Source of the DNA: Mangrovimicrobium sp033283265
Lineage (GTDB): Bacteria > Pseudomonadota > Gammaproteobacteria > Pseudomonadales > Halieaceae
Length of the DNA stretch: 64,000 nt
NCBI GenBank assembly: GCA_033283265.1
Contig: JAWMQN010000001.1
Coordinates: 62,001-126,000, forward strand
Direction of reading: 5' to 3'
Position numbers and translations under genes: made by a program
Shown here: positions 19,402 to 28,082 of the stretch, piece by piece
Layout: each line of letters opens with the position of its first letter
Numbering within the stretch: position 1 is the first letter of the stretch
Notes under the pieces: generated by a model
The model's database searches: none
What the model was told of the DNA's origin: nothing
What the model saw: the letters and a program-made list of their open reading frames with translations, nothing else

Positions 19402-20754
19402 TTACGCGGATTCTCCTGCTGGATCCCGTGGCACCAGTCGCCGGTAGTGGCTGCCGACCAGGAAGGCCAGCAACAGCCAGGCAACGACCAGTGCGATATT
19501 GATGATGGCAAAGCCCTGGGTGTTCAGCGCCAGCCAGACGGTGCCGACGTAGACCACCACGGCGGACAGTACGTCCCCCGCGCGCACGAAGAAGGTGTCG
19601 GTGACCTGCTTCGCCTTGTAGATCTCCTCGCGCGTGGTAGGCAGGAAGAGTACCTGCCGCACGGTATTCTGCAAGGAGTAATCGGTGGCGTTTTCTGCGG
19701 TCTTCACCCAGCGCACCATCGCCAGTACCGGGGCGAAGGCGGCGAGTATGTAGCCGCCGAGGGCGATCAGCGGCAGGACCATGATCGCCGCCCGCACGCC
19801 GAGGTACTTGAGCACCCGGGAGACCACGAACAGCTGCAGCAGCATGCCGGCGATATTCACCACCGTGTAGAACTGCGCATAGAAACCGCCGATAAAGGCC
19901 TCCACGGCGTGGTGGTCGATGGCGCCGCCAGCCCCGGGCGCCAGCTGCTCCCGCGCCGCGGCCTCGACGGTGCGGGCGAGAATGTACTCGCCGGAGGTGT
20001 TGACCCAGTTGAGGATGAGCATCAGCAGGGCGATCAGCAGCAGGTAGCGGCTGCCGAACACCAGGGCGAAGCCGCCGTGGCTGCCGACCTTGTCCGGGCC
20101 GGTTTCCACCTCCCGGGTGGCGGGATCGTCGCGGCGCTCCCACAGGCCCTCGCGGCGCGCCACGAGGTCGGTAATCAGCAGGCTGGTGACCAGGATGCCC
20201 GCCGCCACCAGCATCAGTTCGTAGACCCCGAGGTAGTGCACCAGCAGGCTGGTCAGGTAGCTGCCGCAGACCGCGCCGAGGGAGGCGCCGAAGGCGACGA
20301 TAACGAACAGGCGGCCGCCGGAGTCCGGGTCGTAGAGGTCGTTGGCGAAGGCCCAGAACTGGGTCGGCACCATCAGGTTGAAGACCCCGACCCAGAGGAA
20401 AAACACTACCCCCAGCGACATGCCGGTCTGGGCGAGGCCGTAGAAGCCGAAAATGCAGGCGACGAAGAACAGGGTGACGCCGTTGACCAGCAGGCGCCGC
20501 GAGCAGCGGCTGGCCAGCCAGCTGTAGAGGGGCAGGGCGAGCAGCAGGAGCAGGGCCTGGCCCGCCGCGGCATAACTCTTCAGCTCGGCGCCGCCGCCGG
20601 CGAGGATCAGCGCCTCGCGCACCGGCTTGAGTACGTAGTAGGCGCCGAGGATGAGGAAGATGTTCAGCGCCAGCAGCAGGCAGGAGGTGGCTTCCCCCGG
20701 GCGGACTTCGGTGAACAGGTTGAGCAAACGCTCCAGCCGTGTCGCCTGCTGCAT
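19402..20754 (-). CDS. MFS-like carrier related to NTP/NDP exchange (NTT/TLC) transporters
   Basis: This 450-residue protein has about 12 membrane helices. Its first helix region LILGAYYVLKPVREALIL matches the opening of ATP/ADP translocase (TLC) family proteins, and WAFANDLYDPDSGGRLF and TREEIYKAKQVTDTFFVRAGD are also characteristic of that family or its non-nucleotide relatives in free-living bacteria. It should be an inner-membrane carrier, but the true substrate in free-living species is unknown. It abuts the MaoC gene downstream and starts three bases after the phosphoesterase stop codon, so it belongs to a minus-strand operon with these genes. Confidence 0.75.
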   Translation of the reverse strand: MQQATRLERLLNLFTEVRPGEATSCLLLALNIFLILGAYYVLKPVREALILAGGGAELKSYAAAGQALLLLLALPLYSWLASRCSRRLLVNGVTLFFVACIFGFYGLAQTGMSLGVVFFLWVGVFNLMVPTQFWAFANDLYDPDSGGRLFVIVAFGASLGAVCGSYLTSLLVHYLGVYELMLVAAGILVTSLLITDLVARREGLWERRDDPATREVETGPDKVGSHGGFALVFGSRYLLLIALLMLILNWVNTSGEYILARTVEAAAREQLAPGAGGAIDHHAVEAFIGGFYAQFYTVVNIAGMLLQLFVVSRVLKYLGVRAAIMVLPLIALGGYILAAFAPVLAMVRWVKTAENATDYSLQNTVRQVLFLPTTREEIYKAKQVTDTFFVRAGDVLSAVVVYVGTVWLALNTQGFAIINIALVVAWLLLAFLVGSHYRRLVPRDPAGESA

Positions 20755-20756
20755 GG

Positions 20757-21773
20757 TCAGTGGTCCTCCGGACGCGCATCGGTAGAGGGCGGCTCGACCG
20801 CCGGCTGCAGGGACCACTCGGCAAAACGCTGCTGGGCGAGGTCCGCCCGCTGCAGGCGGGCAACCGCTGTCGCGATCTGCGCCGGCAGCGACCGCCAGGG
20901 CACGCTGCGGCTGAAATCCGGGGGCTGCAGGGCCGCCAGGCGCAGCCCGCCGTCGTCGATTTCCAGCAGGGCGAAGCTGCGCGGCGATCCGCCGCTGTCG
21001 CCGATCAGGCGCCGCGGCGCCGCCCCGAGGCAGGCCAGGCCGAGCAGGTTCAACCCGTCTTTGTGCCCCGGGTAGAAAGCGTGCTGGTGACCGCTGATGT
21101 AGAGGTCGACAGCGGCGTCGCGCAGCAGGGTCTCGAGTTCCACGTCGCCGCTGTACTCGCTCTCCCGCCCCTGTGCCAGGGGCCACAGGGGCAGGTGGCT
21201 GTAGACGATGCGCTGGCGATAGCGCGGCCCGTGTGCCGCGAGCATTGCCCGCAGCCACTGTTTCTGTTGCCCGTCGAGCGCGCCGACCCGGGTGACATCG
21301 AGGGAGATGAACAAGGTCTCACCGAGGCTGAAGGCGTAGTACCAGGGGTAGTTCCGCTCATCGAGGAAGGACAGCGCCGGTTTTCGCGCCTGCCACTGGG
21401 CGGCGAAGATGGCCCGCTCCCGCTCGAAGCCGTGGTAGGCGGAGGCGTCGTGATTGCCCGGGGTGACCGCGAAGGGAATGCCGGCGGCGGCGAGGCGGTC
21501 GCTGACATGCTGGTGAAAGCCCTGCCACATGGCTTCGACCTGCGCCTCGCTGAGGTGGGGACGGCGCTGGCCGGCGACCATATCGCCGGCGCTGATGACC
21601 AGGTCGGGCTGCAGGGCGAGGATGCGGTCGACGGCGCGGTCCACCGCCGCGTGGTAGTCGGTGGCGCCGTAGCTGCCGTTGAGGTCGGAGATGGCGACGA
21701 CGCGCAGCGGCCCGGCCTGGGCGAGGGCGGCGAGCAGCAGGCCGCCGAGCAGGAGCGCAAGGTGGCGCCGCAC
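20757..21773 (-). CDS. Secreted calcineurin-like metallophosphoesterase
   Basis: This 338-residue protein has an N-terminal signal peptide (RRHLALLLGGLLLAALAQA) and a metallophosphoesterase domain: AISDLNGSYG, ISAGDMVAG, VTPGNHDASAYHG, YSHLPLWP and YISGHQHAFYPGH are the successive metal-binding blocks. The first block has DLN where DxH is usual, so one metal ligand may be changed. The start is set at GTG 21773, since the signal peptide begins there and a GGGGAC purine run lies upstream; the longer open frame is only antisense-like sequence. It lies between a putative secreted kinase-like protein and the carrier gene in one transcriptional direction. Confidence 0.85.
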   Translation of the reverse strand: MRRHLALLLGGLLLAALAQAGPLRVVAISDLNGSYGATDYHAAVDRAVDRILALQPDLVISAGDMVAGQRRPHLSEAQVEAMWQGFHQHVSDRLAAAGIPFAVTPGNHDASAYHGFERERAIFAAQWQARKPALSFLDERNYPWYYAFSLGETLFISLDVTRVGALDGQQKQWLRAMLAAHGPRYRQRIVYSHLPLWPLAQGRESEYSGDVELETLLRDAAVDLYISGHQHAFYPGHKDGLNLLGLACLGAAPRRLIGDSGGSPRSFALLEIDDGGLRLAALQPPDFSRSVPWRSLPAQIATAVARLQRADLAQQRFAEWSLQPAVEPPSTDARPEDH

Positions 21774-21789
21774 GCGCGAGCGTCCCCGC

Positions 21790-23205
21790 CTAGCGGCCAG
21801 TGGCACAATCGACCTTCGCGCTGGCTGGCTTGCCGTACTGCAGGAAATGGTCCGGGTCGAGATCGAACTGCAGGGCGCCGCGCTCGCAGCTGGCGCGGAG
21901 GATGGCGAGCGTATCGCCGGTGTTGCCCACGATGCCATCGAACTGGCGCTCGCTGAGGCCGAAGCTGTCTTTCAGGTAGTGGTACAACTCGCCCTGGGCG
22001 GCGAAATCCGCCTGCAACGCCACCAGGCGGCGATAGGTTTCGGCATTGTAGTGGCGCAGCTTTTCCAGCATCGCGGTCTTGCGCGTGTAGTTGGCGTAGC
22101 GGGTGCGGCCGCCGGCGTCGTTGTCGTTGAGACGGATGCGGCGGAACTGGCCGGCGCCCGCCGCGGGTTTGTCGTCGCTGCGGTGCACGCCGCTGTCGTC
22201 CGCCCAGCGCCACACCTCCTCGTAGTCGATATTGCCGATGCGATCCTGCTGGCTGAAGATGAAATCGAGCAGGGTGATTTCAGTGAGGCCCTGCATCCAG
22301 TAGAGCATCTGCGCGGTAGCGGGGTCGCTGCCCATGGCCTTGCGCATTTTGGGATTTTGTTTTGCCTCGGCAATTCCCGCCGCGATCGCTTCCAGCGCGG
22401 GCCTGTCGCTGCGCAGGGCGAGGAAGGGGGCAGTGCGCTGGAAGTCATTGTTCTGGCCCTCGCCCCAGCCCGACTCCCGGGTGCCGTTGATCTCCGCGTC
22501 GAAGCGCTTGCCGTGGATGCGCAGCAGGACGCCGTAGATCTGCTGGTAGTCGCTGGTGAACAGTTCGCTGGTGGCGGGGTAGCTCTGCGGGTTCTGCTCC
22601 GCCGCGTCCAGCGCCTGCCAGGCCGCGTGGATCATCTTCAGCGAGTGCTTGCCCTCGGTCCAGCCGAGGCCGCGGTGGGTTACCCGCGCGGCGTGTGCCT
22701 TGCGGTCCATGCTGCGGTAGACCGCGACCGGTACCCGGATCGAGGTGTCAAAGTAGCGCGAGAAGTGATAGTAGAGCAGCGCCGAGGTGGAGAAGGTGGC
22801 GCTGGTGTCGCGCTCGTTCATGGTGACCTTGAAGCTTACCGGGGCGCCGTCGGCCTCGGCGGGGGTGAGTTCCCCGCGCGGGCAGACCTGCTGCTCGAAG
22901 TCCTGCTGTTTGCCCGCGAAGCGGGCGCTGTCGATCCGGTAGATAAAGGTGCCGGGGCTGGTGCTGCGCAGCTTCGGGCAGAGGCCGATATCCTCGGCGT
23001 AGAAATCGATCGCGCAGAGCTGTCGCTCGCGCTCCCCGTCCGCATCGCTGTAGACGCCGCCGGGCATCCTGCGCAGGGCAACGCAGGATTCAGTGAGCCC
23101 GCCGGGGGACTGGTACTGGTAGCGATCGCCCTCGATCCGGTCCGAGGCGGGGGCGGGGAGGGACAGGCTGGCGAGGAGGGCGCTGGAAAGTGCGAATGCA
23201 CGCAT
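21790..23205 (-). CDS. Secreted protein with possible FAM20/PI3K-like kinase fold
   Basis: This 471-residue protein has a signal peptide (about residues 1-20) and eight or more cysteines, suggesting a periplasmic or extracellular location. I do not recognise it as a standard family, but several blocks line up in order with FAM20-type secretory kinases: a candidate ATP-binding Lys in PVSFKVTMNE (Lys126), an SRYFDTSIRVPVAVYR helix-turn (residues 149-164) like the RILDFRRVP block, LLDFIFSQQDRIGNIDYE (312-329) like the DFLxGNxDRHxxE catalytic loop, and IRLNDNDAGGR (357-367) like the LDNGxGFGR metal site, then HYNAETYRRL. The Glu of the FAM20 ion pair is not obvious. The comparison is by eye, so kinase activity is a hypothesis. 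It is followed by a secreted phosphoesterase gene 16 bases downstream. Confidence 0.5.
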   Translation of the reverse strand: MRAFALSSALLASLSLPAPASDRIEGDRYQYQSPGGLTESCVALRRMPGGVYSDADGERERQLCAIDFYAEDIGLCPKLRSTSPGTFIYRIDSARFAGKQQDFEQQVCPRGELTPAEADGAPVSFKVTMNERDTSATFSTSALLYYHFSRYFDTSIRVPVAVYRSMDRKAHAARVTHRGLGWTEGKHSLKMIHAAWQALDAAEQNPQSYPATSELFTSDYQQIYGVLLRIHGKRFDAEINGTRESGWGEGQNNDFQRTAPFLALRSDRPALEAIAAGIAEAKQNPKMRKAMGSDPATAQMLYWMQGLTEITLLDFIFSQQDRIGNIDYEEVWRWADDSGVHRSDDKPAAGAGQFRRIRLNDNDAGGRTRYANYTRKTAMLEKLRHYNAETYRRLVALQADFAAQGELYHYLKDSFGLSERQFDGIVGNTGDTLAILRASCERGALQFDLDPDHFLQYGKPASAKVDCATGR

Positions 23206-23306
23206 GATAGGTCATCCAGTCATTGAAGGGGGTGGCCTGGTGCTGCGCCGGATTGCGCAGTGAGTATAGTCCAGCGGATTTCTGCCCTCCATCAGTGCGG
23301 GGCGGA

Positions 23307-24590
23307 TTACTCGCCGGCCTGGGAGCGACGGATGGGATCGGCACTGTCGACCCATTCGATGAACTCCACCGCCTGCAGCGGCACCGTGTCCTCGTTGGAG
23401 ACTTCCACCATCAACCGCAGGCCGTCGCTGAACCAGGGGTCGTCGGTGAGGTTGGCCCGCGGCGCGGTCTTGGCCACCGGTTCGGTGGCGCGGCTGAAGG
23501 CGAAACGCTTGACTGTGCCGGCGACGATCAGGCTTTGCAGCAGGTGTTCCCGCGCCTCGTCGACATTGGGCGCGATGACGTGGGTGGCGAAGGTCGGGCT
23601 CTTGCTGGTCAGCTTGACCGAGATGTCGCGGCTCACCTGGCCGACCCAGACCGGCGCGCCCTGGAAGCGGAAAGGCGCCAGCCAGAGGCGGATGTGGTTG
23701 CGCTGCAGGATGTTGCTGCGCGCCCGCTGCATGGCGAAATCCTGCTGGCGGCCGAACAGGTAGAGCGGGCTGACCGGGGCCACGGTGTACTCGGCGCCGG
23801 AGACCGCCGCCCCCATCATCCGCCGCACCGAGTCGAAGTCGATGCGCTGGGTGAAGGACCAGCCACTGCGCAACAGGGAGTAGAGCACGTCGGACTGGTC
23901 GCCGAGGAAGATGACATTCAGCGGGTCGCCCTCGCCCTCGCCGCTCCTGTCAGCGGTGCAGCAGGGCAGGCTCCGCAGGCGGGCGCGCAGGCCGTCGAGG
24001 TCGAGGTCCTCGGCCGGGGCGTCGGTATGGACGCTGGCCGGCGCCAGGCTTTCGAAATCGAAACCGCCGTCGGGCAGGGGTACGGAAAAGCCGAACTCGA
24101 GCACCTTGTTCTTGCCGAACAACAGCACCGGAAGGTAGCGGCCGCCCTCGCGGCGCGGGGCCAGCACATAGCCCTCGGCGCTCTCCCCGCTGGCGGTTTT
24201 CAGCGGGATCGCCTGCTGGCGGAAGTGCTCGACGAGGCGCTGGCCGCCGGCCTCGTCGAGCTTCCAGTGGAACAGCGCCGAGGCCTCGTCCGGCGGGAAG
24301 TAGTTCTCGTCCAGCGCCGAGACCAGCAGCCAGAAACTCTGCGGGCTGTGGTTTTGTACCCGTAGCCAGATCGCCTGCAGGCCGACGTCGGACAGGTCGA
24401 CGCCGTATTGCTGCGCCGCCTCCCGGTCGGTCAGGATGGCGGCGGAGACGGTGACACCTTCCTTCTCCAGCGAGTAGGTGCCCGAAGAGGCCTCCACCGC
24501 CGCGCCAGCTGTCTCCTGCGGCGGGTAGCTCAGGCAGCCCGCAAGCAGTAGGCAGAGCGCAGTGCACAGGGCCGGCAGGTATCTGTTCAT
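23307..24590 (-). CDS. LssY C-terminal-domain lipoprotein
   Basis: This 427-residue protein has a lipoprotein signal with lipobox LLAGC (Cys at about residue 19). Residues about 215-385 match the LssY_C domain: GDPLNVIFLGDQSDVLYSLL, SPLYLFGRQQDFAMQRAR, NHIRLWLAPFRFQGAPVWVG and SRDISVK are all typical. The domain often accompanies PAP2 phosphatases or lipid-related membrane proteins, and its chemistry is unclear. The N-terminal 200 residues form a separate beta-rich part. Its start codon overlaps the stop of the upstream hydrolase lipoprotein by four bases (ATGA), so both are translationally coupled and probably act together at the outer membrane. Confidence 0.82.
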   Translation of the reverse strand: MNRYLPALCTALCLLLAGCLSYPPQETAGAAVEASSGTYSLEKEGVTVSAAILTDREAAQQYGVDLSDVGLQAIWLRVQNHSPQSFWLLVSALDENYFPPDEASALFHWKLDEAGGQRLVEHFRQQAIPLKTASGESAEGYVLAPRREGGRYLPVLLFGKNKVLEFGFSVPLPDGGFDFESLAPASVHTDAPAEDLDLDGLRARLRSLPCCTADRSGEGEGDPLNVIFLGDQSDVLYSLLRSGWSFTQRIDFDSVRRMMGAAVSGAEYTVAPVSPLYLFGRQQDFAMQRARSNILQRNHIRLWLAPFRFQGAPVWVGQVSRDISVKLTSKSPTFATHVIAPNVDEAREHLLQSLIVAGTVKRFAFSRATEPVAKTAPRANLTDDPWFSDGLRLMVEVSNEDTVPLQAVEFIEWVDSADPIRRSQAGE

Positions 24591-25702
24591 GGTTGCGCTC
24601 CGCTGCCGCAGGTGGATGCCGGTGCTTCCGTCGCCGCGAGATCCTCGGCGACGTAATGGATTATCGCCTCGAGCAAGGCATCGCGGGGGAAAGGCTGTTG
24701 GTCTGGTCGGGCGGCCACGAAGGGCAACTCCTTCTCGATGTCGACGGCGATGCTCCAGTGATCCGCGTTGGCATAGCCGAGCAGGGTACTCCCCGGCAGG
24801 ATGCCCTCCCGGGGCAGTACCTGTCCGTCATTGCGGCGATCCTCCCGGGCGAGCATCTGCCAGCTCGGGCGCAGGCCCCGCGACAGGTGCTCGCTGGTGG
24901 CGATCGCGAGCAGGGAATAATAGCGTATGTGTGAGGGCGGCGGGTGCCCGGCCATGTGCTGCAGCCGGCGCTCGGGCAGCAGGCTGTCGACCACACCGCC
25001 GTCGCCCGGGTTGCAGCGCCCGGCAAAGGCATGGCTGAGCAGGGTGTCGTAGGCCCAGGCGCCGGACTCGGCGACCTGGCTGCCCCAGACCGGGCCGGCG
25101 ACACTCACCACCGCGTCCACCAGCGCGCTGCGCTCGGCGTAGTCCTCCAGGTACTGCAGTATGTCCACCGTGCCTTTGGAGTAGCCGAGCAGGATCACCT
25201 GGTCAGCGGCTTCGAGCTGGTAGCCCAGCAGCGCGCGGGCGATCATCGCGGCGTTCACCGCGCTGCTGGAGCGGCCACTGACTGGCAGGGTATGCACGGC
25301 GATGCCCCGCTGCTGCAGGTCGGCGATTCCCGAGCGGTAGGCGATGGAAGCTTCGCCGAAGCAATCGGAAAATGCGCCGCCGACGATGAAAACCCTGAGC
25401 CGTGAAAGCTCCGCGCCGCTGTTGGCGGCGGCCCGGGGCGGGGCTTCATCGGCCAGCTGCCAGAGGTAGTCGGCGCACTGTGCGGCCGGTTGCTTTTGTT
25501 CGGCGAGGGTGCAGAATAACTGCCGGAAACGCGCCCGGCCGTCACAGGCGGAGGCCGGCAGGTAGGCTGGATCGGAACGGATTTCCCGCGCCGAAGGCAT
25601 GGCGACGCAGCCGCCCAGCAGCATGCACAGCGCCGTGACTGCCCAGTGCAGTTGCCGCGCATGGCGCGCCCGGTGGTCTTGGGCGATTGTAATTGTTGTC
25701 AC
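24587..25702 (-). CDS. Alpha/beta-hydrolase-like lipoprotein
   Basis: This 371-residue protein has a long leader with a lipobox-like LLGGC (Cys near residue 32), so it is likely a lipoprotein. An alpha/beta-hydrolase core is suggested by VFIVGGAFSDCFGE, the nucleophile elbow LLGYSKGTVD (G-x-S-x-G with Ser) and a late HWSIAVD His; an acidic residue can lie between them. Substrate unknown, perhaps an envelope ester. The gene is coupled to the LssY_C lipoprotein by a four-base overlap. A divergent promoter region of 170 bases separates it from the symporter fusion at 25873. Confidence 0.72.
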   Translation of the reverse strand: MTTITIAQDHRARHARQLHWAVTALCMLLGGCVAMPSAREIRSDPAYLPASACDGRARFRQLFCTLAEQKQPAAQCADYLWQLADEAPPRAAANSGAELSRLRVFIVGGAFSDCFGEASIAYRSGIADLQQRGIAVHTLPVSGRSSSAVNAAMIARALLGYQLEAADQVILLGYSKGTVDILQYLEDYAERSALVDAVVSVAGPVWGSQVAESGAWAYDTLLSHAFAGRCNPGDGGVVDSLLPERRLQHMAGHPPPSHIRYYSLLAIATSEHLSRGLRPSWQMLAREDRRNDGQVLPREGILPGSTLLGYANADHWSIAVDIEKELPFVAARPDQQPFPRDALLEAIIHYVAEDLAATEAPASTCGSGAQP

Positions 25703-25872
25703 CTCGGAAGCATCCGCCGACAGTGGAATCAGGTAGTCTATTGTGCACGTGCCGCGGGCCCCGGGTCGACCCGAGCGGCGTCGTCGGGTGCGACCAGCGG
25801 CTATAGTTCCACCAACACCAATAAGGTCCGCCGGCTCGACAGCGTCCGCCGGCAGGTAAAGGGACAGTAAAA

Positions 25873-28071
25873 ATGATGAAACCCGTTGCGGGCTGGGTTC
25901 GCCTGGGGCTGTCAGGGCAGATTCTGCTCGGCCTGGCCCTGGGGGTTGGCCTCGGGCTGTTTGTCGGCGAGGCGGTGCGGGTGTTGCAGCCGGTGGCGGA
26001 CATCTACATCCGCCTGCTGCAGATGACCGTGCTGCCCTACCTGGTGACCTCGCTGATCATCGCCTTTGGCCAGATCAACCTCGCCGAGGCCCGCCGCCTC
26101 GCCACCCGCGGCGGCGGCCTGCTGCTGCTCATCTGGCTGCTCACGAGCATGGTGCTGGTGGTGATGCCACTGGCCCTGCCGCAACTGATCAGCGCGACCT
26201 TCTTCAGCGAGGCGCTGGTGCAACCCGCCGAGCCGCTGTCGCTCACCGAGCTGTACTTCACCGCCAACCCCTTCGATTCACTCTCCCGCAACGTGGTGCC
26301 GGCGGTGGTGGTGTTCAGCTGCCTGCTGGGAGTGGGGCTGATGGGCCTGCCGGAGAAGGAGAGCCTGCTGGCGCCGATGCGCACCTGGAATGCCGCCATC
26401 GTCAAGATAACCGGCTACATCATCAACCTTACTCCGGTGGGTGTGTTCGCCATCGCGGCCATCGCCGCGGGGACGGTGAAGCCGGAAATGCTGTACAAGC
26501 TCGAGGCGTACTTCATCATCTTCGCCGCCGCCTCGCTGCTGCTGACCCTGTGGATCCTGCCGCTGATGGTGACCGCGGTCACCCCGTTCAGCTATCGCGA
26601 AGTGGTGGGCATCGCCCGCGACGCGCTGCTGACGGCCTTCATGACCAACAGCGCCTTCATCGTCCTGCCGATCCTGGTCGAGCGCAGCAGGACCCTGCTG
26701 CAGCGCCACCAGTTGCAGGACGAGCGCAGCGACTCGGCGGTGGAGGTGCTGATCCCGGTCATGTTCAACTTCCCCAACGCGGGCAAGCTGCTCACCCTGC
26801 TGTTCATTCCCTGCGCGGCCTGGTTGAGCGGGCAGGTGCTGGATGCCGAGGAATACCTGGCGCTGATTGGTGTCGGCATTCCCAGCTATTTCGCCAAGGC
26901 ACAGGTGGCATTGCCCTTCCTGCTCGACTACTTCGGCCTGCCCATCGACCTGTTCCAGCTCTACCTGCCCACGGCGACGCTGACCGGTAAATTCGACTCC
27001 CTCACCACCGCCATGAACCTGGTGGTCTTCGCCCTGCTCGGCGCGGCGACCGTGTGCGGCTTCGCCGTGTTCGACTGGCGCCGGATCGGCAAGTCGCTGG
27101 CGGCGATTGTCGGCGGCACAGTGCTGGTCATGTTTGCCGTACGGCTGCTGTTACTGGCGGTGGTGGATACCAGCTACAGCATGGACAGCGCCATCAGCAA
27201 CATGCACCGCTCGAACCTGCACCCGGACACTGTCGTCCATCGTACCGTGCCGGGCCTGGAGCCGGAGCTGGCACAGCTGGATCCGCTGCAGCGGGTGCGC
27301 CAGCGCGGCAGCCTGCGTATCGGCTACGACCCGGCCAACCTGCCGATGAGCTTCTTCAATCGCGACAACGACCTGGTGGGCTTCGATGTCGAACTGGCCG
27401 AGAACCTGGCCAACAGCATCGGCGTGCACGCAGAGTTTGTGCCGATCAAGTGGCCACTGCTGTCGGAGATGCTGGCCAAGGGGCTCATCGATGTCATGCC
27501 CGGGGTCTGGTTCCGGCCCAACTGGTTTACCTCGCTGCGGCTTTCGCGACCGTATTTTTCCTCCACCATGGGCATCGCGGTGCGCGACGAGCGCCGCCAC
27601 GAGTTCCAGAATATCTTCGCCCTGCGCGGCAACCACGGCCTGCGCATCGGTGTCCCGCTGCAGACCAACCAGATCGAGGCGAGCATGAAGTACTACTTCG
27701 GCGGCAGCGATACCGAGTTCGTCGTGGTCGAGTTCTGGGACAGCTACTTCCGCGGCGACTACCCGGACCTCGATGGATTCCTGCTGCCGGCGGAACACGC
27801 CTCCGCCTGGACCCTGCTGCACCCGGAGTTCACCGTGGTCGTGCCGCAGCCGAATCCCGTGCGCATTCCCACCGGCTTCGGCATGGCGACCAACGCCGGC
27901 GCCCTCGCCGACGTGGTCAACGAATGGGTGCTATTCGCCGACGAAGCGGGTATGGTGCGCCAGCAATACGAGTACTGGATTCTCGGTGAGGGTGCGCAGT
28001 CCCGGGAGCCGCGCTGGTCGATCATGCGCAACGTGCTCGGCTGGGGGCAGGGCAACACCACTGTCGAGTAA
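25873..28071 (+). CDS. Dicarboxylate/amino-acid:cation symporter fused to a periplasmic substrate-binding domain
   Basis: This 732-residue protein joins two parts. Residues 1-about 430 are an SDF/DAACS (GltP/DctA-like) symporter with its eight helices; the conserved core segments include FMTNSAFIVLPILVE (the hairpin HP1 region) and PTATLTGKFDS. A last membrane helix and a linker lead to residues about 475-732, which match SBP_bac_3 type extracytoplasmic solute-binding proteins: RVRQRGSLRIGYDPANLPMS, LVGFDVELAENLANSIG and GLIDVMPG. Such domains normally serve ABC systems, so here the receptor may hand substrate to a secondary carrier, or sense it. The ATG at 25873 directly precedes the first amphipathic stretch. 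Confidence 0.88.
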   Translation: MMKPVAGWVRLGLSGQILLGLALGVGLGLFVGEAVRVLQPVADIYIRLLQMTVLPYLVTSLIIAFGQINLAEARRLATRGGGLLLLIWLLTSMVLVVMPLALPQLISATFFSEALVQPAEPLSLTELYFTANPFDSLSRNVVPAVVVFSCLLGVGLMGLPEKESLLAPMRTWNAAIVKITGYIINLTPVGVFAIAAIAAGTVKPEMLYKLEAYFIIFAAASLLLTLWILPLMVTAVTPFSYREVVGIARDALLTAFMTNSAFIVLPILVERSRTLLQRHQLQDERSDSAVEVLIPVMFNFPNAGKLLTLLFIPCAAWLSGQVLDAEEYLALIGVGIPSYFAKAQVALPFLLDYFGLPIDLFQLYLPTATLTGKFDSLTTAMNLVVFALLGAATVCGFAVFDWRRIGKSLAAIVGGTVLVMFAVRLLLLAVVDTSYSMDSAISNMHRSNLHPDTVVHRTVPGLEPELAQLDPLQRVRQRGSLRIGYDPANLPMSFFNRDNDLVGFDVELAENLANSIGVHAEFVPIKWPLLSEMLAKGLIDVMPGVWFRPNWFTSLRLSRPYFSSTMGIAVRDERRHEFQNIFALRGNHGLRIGVPLQTNQIEASMKYYFGGSDTEFVVVEFWDSYFRGDYPDLDGFLLPAEHASAWTLLHPEFTVVVPQPNPVRIPTGFGMATNAGALADVVNEWVLFADEAGMVRQQYEYWILGEGAQSREPRWSIMRNVLGWGQGNTTVE

Positions 28072-28082
28072 GCCCTCCCAGC

